NCBI GenBank assembly: GCA_025351035.1
Contig: JANXWT010000474.1
Span: 1 to 12,854, forward strand
Source: Opitutia bacterium
Lineage (GTDB): Bacteria; Verrucomicrobiota; Verrucomicrobiia; Opitutales; Opitutaceae
Length of the DNA stretch: 12,854 nucleotides
Reading direction: 5' to 3'
The notes under the pieces were generated by a model that saw only the letters and a program-made list of their open reading frames with translations, was not told the origin of the DNA and made no database searches. Position numbers and translations under genes: made by a program. Of the stretch, positions 7,352-12,854 are shown in pieces (positions within the stretch are counted from its first letter, which is position 1; every line of letters starts with the position of its first letter).

Positions 7352-8383
7352 ATGCAGGTCGCCTTTACCTCCGCAGAAATTTTGGCCATGGTGTCGCCGC
7401 AACGCACCGCCGGGGCCACGGCTGAAACGATCTGTGGCATCGCGGCGCTGGCTCAGGCGGGAACCGGTGACTTGTCGTTTCTCGGCAACGCCAAATACAA
7501 GTCTGAGGTCGCGGACTGCCGGGCCTCGGTGATTCTGCTGCCGTTGGATTTCAGTGGCGAACCCGCCGCGAATCAGCTTCACCTTTTCGTTGAAAACCCG
7601 TCGGTGGCGCTCGCTCGCATCTGCGCCCGCATTGAGCAACTCCTTTGGCCCAAACCGCCTGCCGGCATTCATCCCAGCTCTGTAGTCGCGCCTACGGCTA
7701 AAGTCGCTTCCACGGCCACCATTGGCCCGCTGTGCGTCATCGAGGCTGGTGCCGTGGTCGGCGCCGGTGCTTTCTTGCAGGCTTCGGTCAATGTGGGGAG
7801 CAACGCCCAGATCGGCCGCGATTGCTGGCTGCTGCCCGGCGTCGTGGTCGGTGCGGAGTGCGTGCTCGGGGCGCGCGTGCGGCTTCAGCCGGGCGTCGTC
7901 ATCGGTTCCGATGGCTTTGGCTATGAATTCGTCAACGGCCGCCACGAGAAAGTGCCGCAGATCGGCACGGTCGTTATTGGTGACGACGTTGAGATCGGAG
8001 CCAATTCCACTCTCGATCGGGCCCGGTTCAGCCGGACCGTGGTGGGCGAGGGGACCAAGATCGATAATCTCGTGCAGATTGCCCACAACGTCGTCATCGG
8101 CCGGCACTGCATCCTTTGCGCCCAGGTCGGCATCTCGGGCAGCACCACGCTGGAGGACTACGTCATTCTCGGCGGCCAGGCGGGAACCGGCGGCCACATC
8201 ACTTTGGGCAAGGGCAGCAAGGCCGGCGGCCGGGCTGGCATCACCTCCGATGTCCCGGCCGGTGCATATGTTAACGGCAACCCGGCCATCCCCTACATGC
8301 TGGAGCGCCGTTTGGTGGTGTTGCACCAGCGGCTGCCCGATCTCTTCAAGCGCGTCGATATTCTGGAGCAAAAAACAAAATAA
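7352..8383 (+). CDS. lpxD: UDP-3-O-acylglucosamine N-acyltransferase LpxD
   Basis: LpxD adds the N-linked hydroxyacyl chain from acyl-ACP to UDP-3-O-acyl-glucosamine, the third step of lipid A synthesis, in the cytosol. The 343-residue product has the family's N-terminal uridine-binding domain (FTSAEILAMV ... AGTGDLSFLGNAKYKSEV). A left-handed beta-helix of hexapeptide repeats follows (about 105-300: IHPSSVVAPTAKV, IGPLCVIEAGAVVGAGA, VVIGSDGFGYEF), with the active-site His in VQIAHNVV (H245). A C-terminal helix (YMLERRLVVLHQRLPDLFKRVDILEQ) closes the trimer. Length matches the family. ATG 7352 aligns with the normal N-terminus, but it comes only 6 bp after a strong terminator and has no Shine-Dalgarno site. 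Transcription must therefore come from read-through or from a promoter inside skp. No lpxA, lpxB, lpxC or fabZ follows; the next gene is prs. Confidence 0.97.
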   Translation: MQVAFTSAEILAMVSPQRTAGATAETICGIAALAQAGTGDLSFLGNAKYKSEVADCRASVILLPLDFSGEPAANQLHLFVENPSVALARICARIEQLLWPKPPAGIHPSSVVAPTAKVASTATIGPLCVIEAGAVVGAGAFLQASVNVGSNAQIGRDCWLLPGVVVGAECVLGARVRLQPGVVIGSDGFGYEFVNGRHEKVPQIGTVVIGDDVEIGANSTLDRARFSRTVVGEGTKIDNLVQIAHNVVIGRHCILCAQVGISGSTTLEDYVILGGQAGTGGHITLGKGSKAGGRAGITSDVPAGAYVNGNPAIPYMLERRLVVLHQRLPDLFKRVDILEQKTK

Positions 8384-8423
8384 TCTTCCTCATGGTCCCA
8401 ATCTCGTCTAGCACGCCGGGCCT

Positions 8424-9371
8424 ATGACGGACACGCGCCTGAAGATTTTTTCCGGAACCTCCAACCGCACCCTCGCGGAGGAAATTTGCAAGAGCATCGG
8501 CGTGCCGTTGGGCGAAGCCACCGTCACCTGTTTTCCAGACGGCGAGTCTTTCGTAAAGATCAACGAGAACATCCGCGGCGCCGACGTGAACATCATTCAG
8601 TCGACCTGCCCTCCGACCAACCATCACCTGATGGAGATGCTCATCATGATCGATGCCGCCAAGCGCGCCTCGGCACATCGCATCACTGCCGTCGTTCCGT
8701 TCTACGGTTACGCGCGCCAAGATCGCAAGGACCAGCCGCGCGTGCCGATCACCGCCAAACTCGTGGCCAACCTGCTTGTGGCCGCCGGCGCGAACCGCGT
8801 GCTGACCATGGATCTCCACAGCCAGCAAATCCAGGGCTTCTTCGACATTCCTGTCGACCACCTCTACGCGTCGCCCGTTTTCTTCCAATACCTCGCGACC
8901 AAGCGCTTCAACAATCTCGTCGTCTGCTCGCCCGATGTCGGCGGCATGAAAATGGCCGCCGCCTACGCCGATGTGCTCGGGGCCACGCTCGGCATGGTCG
9001 CCAAGAAGCGCACCAGTGCGACTACCGTCGAGGCCATCAACATCGTCGGCGAAGTCAAAGGCTGCGACGTGCTCCTCGTCGACGACATCACCGAGACCGC
9101 CGGCACGCTCACCGCTGCCGCGAAGATTCTCCGCGAGCACGGGGCCACCAGCGTGCGTGCCGCCGTCAGTCATTGCGTGCTCAACGAGATCGCCTACGAA
9201 CGCCTCAAGGGCGGGCTCATTGACGAGCTCATCACCACCAACTCCGTGCCGGTCGATCCGCGCGGCCTGCCCATCACCGTGCTCAACATCGCGCCGTTGC
9301 TCGGCGAGGCCATTCTCCGCATCAACAGCAACGAGAGCGTCACCAGTCTTTTTAAGATCAAGGGCTTTTGA
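8424..9371 (+). CDS. prs: Ribose-phosphate pyrophosphokinase (PRPP synthetase)
   Basis: Prs converts ribose 5-phosphate and ATP to PRPP, the precursor of purines, pyrimidines, NAD, histidine and tryptophan. The 315-residue product has the standard class I length and motifs: KIFSGTSNRTLAEEI at the N-terminus, FPDGES, the ATP-binding PFYGYARQDRKD (93-103), the metal-binding DLHSQQIQGFFDIPVDHLYA (D130, H132), the flexible KKR loop (194-196), and the PRPP-binding VDDITETAGT (219-228), where many homologues read VDDMIDTAGT. The ATG at 8424 lies 40 bp after lpxD with no clear Shine-Dalgarno or promoter in the gap. In many bacteria prs sits next to rplY and pth; here it is several kilobases downstream of them. 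pyrE, which uses PRPP, lies beyond htrA on the other strand. Confidence 0.97.
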   Translation: MTDTRLKIFSGTSNRTLAEEICKSIGVPLGEATVTCFPDGESFVKINENIRGADVNIIQSTCPPTNHHLMEMLIMIDAAKRASAHRITAVVPFYGYARQDRKDQPRVPITAKLVANLLVAAGANRVLTMDLHSQQIQGFFDIPVDHLYASPVFFQYLATKRFNNLVVCSPDVGGMKMAAAYADVLGATLGMVAKKRTSATTVEAINIVGEVKGCDVLLVDDITETAGTLTAAAKILREHGATSVRAAVSHCVLNEIAYERLKGGLIDELITTNSVPVDPRGLPITVLNIAPLLGEAILRINSNESVTSLFKIKGF

Positions 9372-9426
9372 CTGGGTTGCGGAACCGGCCGGGCGCACTC
9401 AGGTCTCTCCTGTGCTTCAACTCTCT

Positions 9427-10842
<1,416 letters not shown>

Positions 10843-10878
10843 GTCCGGCCCTGCAATTCCCAGCCACCCAATCCCGGG

Positions 10879-11448
10879 TCAGCTCCCCGGTTTCGTCGCC
10901 GGAATACTTGCGAGGGCCTCCGGAACTTGGTCGGCGGGGTAGGTTGGAAAACTCAATTCGAGCAGCGAGTGGCAGGGCACGGAGAATTTCGCCTGGCCCG
11001 CACTGCGGTCGACCAGCACCGCGACGCCGACGCAGTGGCCACCCGCCTGCCTGATGATGTCGAGGCACTCCTGCACCCGCCCGCCGCGGGTGATCACGTC
11101 TTCGACGACCAAGACTTTCTCGCCGGCCGCGAGGGTGAAGCCGCGGCGCAGCACGAGCACGTTGTTTTCCTTCTCGGCAAAAATATAGCGGCATTTGGCC
11201 TGCCGCGCGACTTCCTGACCGATCACGAGCCCGCCCATGCCTGGCGCCAGCACGCTAGCAAACTCGAGCCCGCCCAGCTTCCGGTGCAGCAGCGCCCCGA
11301 GCCGTTCGACGGCGGGCATGTTCTGGCAGACCTGCGCGCATTGGAAGAAGTGTCCGCTGTGCAGGCCCGACCGGAGCACAAAATGCCCCTGCAAGAGCGC
11401 CCGTGTGCGCGTGAAAATCTCGATGACCTCCTGTTGAACAGCGTCCAT
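10879..11448 (-). CDS. pyrE: Orotate phosphoribosyltransferase
   Basis: PyrE joins orotate to PRPP to make orotidine 5'-phosphate in UMP synthesis. The 189-residue product has the type I phosphoribosyltransferase layout: ALLQGHFVLRSGLHSGHFFQ at the N-terminus (orotate/PRPP contacts), APGMGGLVIGQEVARQ in the middle, FAEKENNVLVLRRGF in the flexible-loop region, and the PRPP-binding motif VLVVEDVITRGGRVQE (112-126). The two acidic residues of the motif are intact, but the common TTGGS reads TRGGR. The ATG at 11448 (MDAVQQEV) is preferred over the ATG at 11469, because PyrE normally begins close to the helix before ALLxGHF. The longer start would add MPQRFFV. Neither has a Shine-Dalgarno site. 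It converges on htrA (36 bp between stop codons) and is divergent from the HTH-metallo-beta-lactamase gene. Confidence 0.93.
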   Translation of the reverse strand: MDAVQQEVIEIFTRTRALLQGHFVLRSGLHSGHFFQCAQVCQNMPAVERLGALLHRKLGGLEFASVLAPGMGGLVIGQEVARQAKCRYIFAEKENNVLVLRRGFTLAAGEKVLVVEDVITRGGRVQECLDIIRQAGGHCVGVAVLVDRSAGQAKFSVPCHSLLELSFPTYPADQVPEALASIPATKPGS

Positions 11449-11510
11449 GACGAAAAAACGCTGTGGCATTCACTGTGAAAAAGGAAATCATTTTTGCCAG
11501 CCACGCTCGC
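11449..11510. promoter_or_regulatory. Divergent promoter region between pyrE and the HTH-MBL gene
   Basis: This 62-bp stretch separates two divergent start codons (pyrE ATG 11448 on minus, ATG 11511 on plus). It is richer in A/T than its surroundings, with runs such as AAAAAAC, GAAAAAGGAAATC and ATTTTTG. By position it must hold the start signals of both genes, but I cannot pick out convincing -35/-10 pairs. If the HTH-MBL protein starts at GTG 11463 or GTG 11475, part of this stretch is coding. Confidence 0.35.
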
Positions 11511-12356
11511 ATGAACCTCGACAAACCCGAACTGGAAGACGACCTCGGCGACGTGCTCGAAAAAGCCGTGCGGCACGCAGGCATGATGCTTGATGTCGTG
11601 GCCCGGGCAAGCGGGGTGGAGCTCGGCCGGATCAAGGATGCGCTTGACTATCGCTCGGAGTTGACGGCAGCCGAACTCGGCGCACTGGCGCGCGTGCTGC
11701 GGCTCAACGAGGTCGGTCTCTGCGCTCTCGCGGCCGGACGTTATCCTTTGCCCGGGGTCACGGCGTTGCCGTTTTGCCTGCACCCGCTGCGCATGCCGTT
11801 CGGTGTGGGTGTGGCGAATGCCTATTTGTGCACGATACCCGGCAGCGACACCGGTGTGCTCTTTGATACCGGAGCCAGTCACGCCGAATTGCACCGGGCC
11901 TGGCCTGCCATGATCACGCGATTGGATGCCGTTTTTGTCACGCATTATGAGGCCGAACACATCGGGGGATTGTCCACGGTGCTGCGGGAGTCCGGGTCGG
12001 GGGTTTTCTACGGTCCCGCCACGGGCCGCTGGGCTCAATGCCGGGGTCTTGCGGAGGGCCAGGCAGTCGAGGCCGGGGGATTGAGAATCACGGCACTGCA
12101 CACACCCGGCCATGCGCCGGAGCACAATTGCTACGTCGTCGAATTGCCCGGGCGGGAGGATGCGGGGCAAGTGCTCATTTCGGGCGATCTGATTTTCGCC
12201 GGCTCGCTGGGCGGTGGCTATTACTGCTGTCAGCGGCAGTTGAAAAATTCGCGCCGCGTGCTGGAAGGACTGCCGCCCGACACGATCATCGCGCCCGGAC
12301 ACGGACCGCTGACGACCGTGGGCAACGAAAGGCGCTTCAACCCCTTTCTGGTCTGA
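11511..12356 (+). CDS. Metallo-beta-lactamase-fold protein with N-terminal helix-turn-helix-like region
   Basis: I cannot name a substrate. Residues about 13-76 (HAGMMLDVVARASGVELGRI ... LTAAELGALARVLRLNEVGL) look like a Cro/C1-type helix-turn-helix. Residues about 85-281 form a metallo-beta-lactamase fold: the LFDTGASHAEL strand-turn, HTPGHAPEH (H201), ISGDLIFAGSLG (D226) and APGHGPLTTV (H264), closest in style to glyoxalase II-like hydrolases. The first metal motif is unusual: THYEAEHIGG (H145, E147, E149, H150) instead of HxHxDH, so two of the usual ligands are replaced by Glu. The protein may be an active variant or a metal- or ligand-sensing regulator. The 281-residue form starts at ATG 11511. 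GTG 11475 and GTG 11463 are in-frame alternatives, and none has a Shine-Dalgarno site. It is divergent from pyrE, and its stop lies 3 bp from the tRNA-Pro gene on the other strand. No signal peptide is seen. Confidence 0.85.
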   Translation: MNLDKPELEDDLGDVLEKAVRHAGMMLDVVARASGVELGRIKDALDYRSELTAAELGALARVLRLNEVGLCALAAGRYPLPGVTALPFCLHPLRMPFGVGVANAYLCTIPGSDTGVLFDTGASHAELHRAWPAMITRLDAVFVTHYEAEHIGGLSTVLRESGSGVFYGPATGRWAQCRGLAEGQAVEAGGLRITALHTPGHAPEHNCYVVELPGREDAGQVLISGDLIFAGSLGGGYYCCQRQLKNSRRVLEGLPPDTIIAPGHGPLTTVGNERRFNPFLV

Positions 12357-12359
12357 AAA

Positions 12360-12436
<77 letters not shown>

Positions 12437-12549
12437 ACAGCTTCCGGCCTGAAGCCGGCAAAGAGCGGGTAACAAACGAGAGGGGCCGGGACGTAGCAAA
12501 CAAAATCTTAGAAATTCGCGGCACCACAGGCGGTGGACTCGGCACCGGG
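12437..12549. other. Non-coding gap upstream of tRNA-Pro
   Basis: This gap lies between the tRNA-Pro 5' end and the terminator of the minus-strand gene. A small 5-bp inverted repeat (CCGGC 12444-12448 / GCCGG 12454-12458) is visible. The promoter of the tRNA should lie here on the minus strand, but I cannot identify its boxes with confidence. Confidence 0.4.
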
Positions 12550-12576
12550 AAAAAGCCGCGTCGGTGGACGCGGCTT
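12550..12576 (-). terminator. Rho-independent terminator of the coiled-coil protein gene
   Basis: On the minus strand AAGCCGCGTC pairs perfectly with GACGCGGCTT (plus positions 12553-12562 and 12567-12576) around a 4-base loop, and the 3' arm runs into five T residues (plus A residues 12550-12554). It begins 13 bp after the stop codon of the minus-strand gene at 12590, as expected for an intrinsic terminator. Confidence 0.88.
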
Positions 12577-12589
12577 GGAAGGTGGAGGG

Positions 12590-12854
12590 CTATTTGACCG
12601 GAGGCGGAGGGGGTGGAATGTTGGTCAGACTGCTGTCGCCGACTCTCTTGGCGACCATCTCAACCATGCGCTGAATTTCGATTTCCGCATTACGGCGGTT
12701 GATCTTTGCGAGCTCGACTTGCTTGGCCAACTCGAAGGTTTCGGTATTCAGCTTCTCCTTCCGATTGCGAAAATTGTTAATCTGTAGCTCCAAGTCGGCG
12801 GCTTCCTTGGCATATTTGTCCGTGGATGCCAAATTGCTGCTCACGTCCTTGTTG
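12590..12854 (-). CDS. Coiled-coil protein with polyproline C-terminus, N-terminus cut off by the window edge
   Basis: I do not recognise this protein. The visible part is about 88 residues and the frame is still open at the window edge, so an in-frame GTG at 12844 is probably not the true start (QKD precedes it in frame). The segment from KYAKEAADLELQINNFRNRK to EIEIQRMVEMVAKRV is highly charged and helical, with hydrophobic residues at heptad-like spacing. It is probably a coiled coil. The last residues are SLTNIPPPPPPVK, with six consecutive prolines just before the stop. A perfect terminator 13 bp downstream supports a real gene with this strand and frame. No function can be given; a structural or membrane-proximal role is possible, but the N-terminus, where a signal peptide would be, is outside the window. 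Confidence 0.75.
   Translation of the reverse strand, partial: NKDVSSNLASTDKYAKEAADLELQINNFRNRKEKLNTETFELAKQVELAKINRRNAEIEIQRMVEMVAKRVGDSSLTNIPPPPPPVK

Noticed and set aside
7325..9398. Two long minus-strand open frames opposite lpxD and prs
   Set aside because: Both mirror strongly conserved coding genes and show no motif of their own.
8971..9426. Upstream extension of the htrA frame into prs
   Set aside because: The segment is an out-of-frame reading of prs, rich in Ser/Arg/Pro. The signal peptide clearly begins at ATG 9427.
9377..9426. Possible promoter (TTGCGG) before htrA
   Set aside because: No -10-like hexamer is found at the right spacing.
10874..10890. Small inverted repeat CCGGG/CCCGG at the pyrE stop codon as a terminator
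   Set aside because: The stem is only 5 bp with a 7-base loop and no T-run on either strand. It is too weak to call.
12533..12787. 84-codon plus-strand open frame at the right end
   Set aside because: It overlaps the minus-strand gene, which has a matching terminator, and it runs through that terminator.

Overview
This window is a gene-dense, GC-rich piece of a bacterial chromosome carrying almost only housekeeping genes. BamA, a Skp/OmpH-like chaperone and LpxD show a Gram-negative (diderm, lipid A-making) cell. The order L25 - Pth - S6 - SSB - L9 - DnaB followed directly by BamA - Skp - LpxD, the high GC content, and the near-absence of Shine-Dalgarno sequences make a verrucomicrobial source (Opitutales/Opitutaceae-like) my best guess. 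That is an inference from gene order and protein style, not a database result.

Layout. (1) Positions 93-4264, plus strand: a translation and replication block of rplY (L25/CTC), pth, rpsF, ssb, rplI and dnaB. Gaps are short and pth overlaps rpsF by 20 bp. The usual rpsR (S18) is missing between ssb and rplI. (2) Positions 4245-8383, plus strand: an outer-membrane block of bamA, skp and lpxD. The bamA reading frame overlaps the end of dnaB, and an intrinsic-terminator-like hairpin lies on that junction. A second, textbook terminator sits between skp and lpxD and ends only 6 bp before the lpxD start. (3) Positions 8424-10842, plus strand: prs (PRPP synthetase) and an HtrA/DegP-type periplasmic protease with two PDZ domains. 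(4) Positions 10879-11448, minus strand: pyrE, a PRPP-consuming enzyme. It is divergent from a plus-strand gene (11511-12356) that fuses a small helix-turn-helix-like region to a metallo-beta-lactamase fold whose first metal motif is altered. (5) Positions 12360-12590 onward, minus strand: tRNA-Pro(CGG), then a terminator serving the 3' end of a coiled-coil protein with a six-proline tail, which runs off the right edge.

How the genes fit together: the first block supplies ribosome parts, peptidyl-tRNA recycling, single-strand DNA protection and the replication-fork helicase. The second inserts outer-membrane proteins (BamA), escorts them through the periplasm (Skp) and makes lipid A (LpxD). 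HtrA adds periplasmic protein quality control. Prs makes the PRPP that PyrE uses for UMP synthesis. I see no mobile elements, CRISPR arrays, phage genes or signs of recent transfer. No stretch over 300 bp lacks a gene; the longest is 12437-12589, which holds a minus-strand terminator and nothing else I can name. I did not find a convincing new multi-gene system. The most unusual items are the HTH-metallo-beta-lactamase fusion and the two terminators set on or against gene starts.
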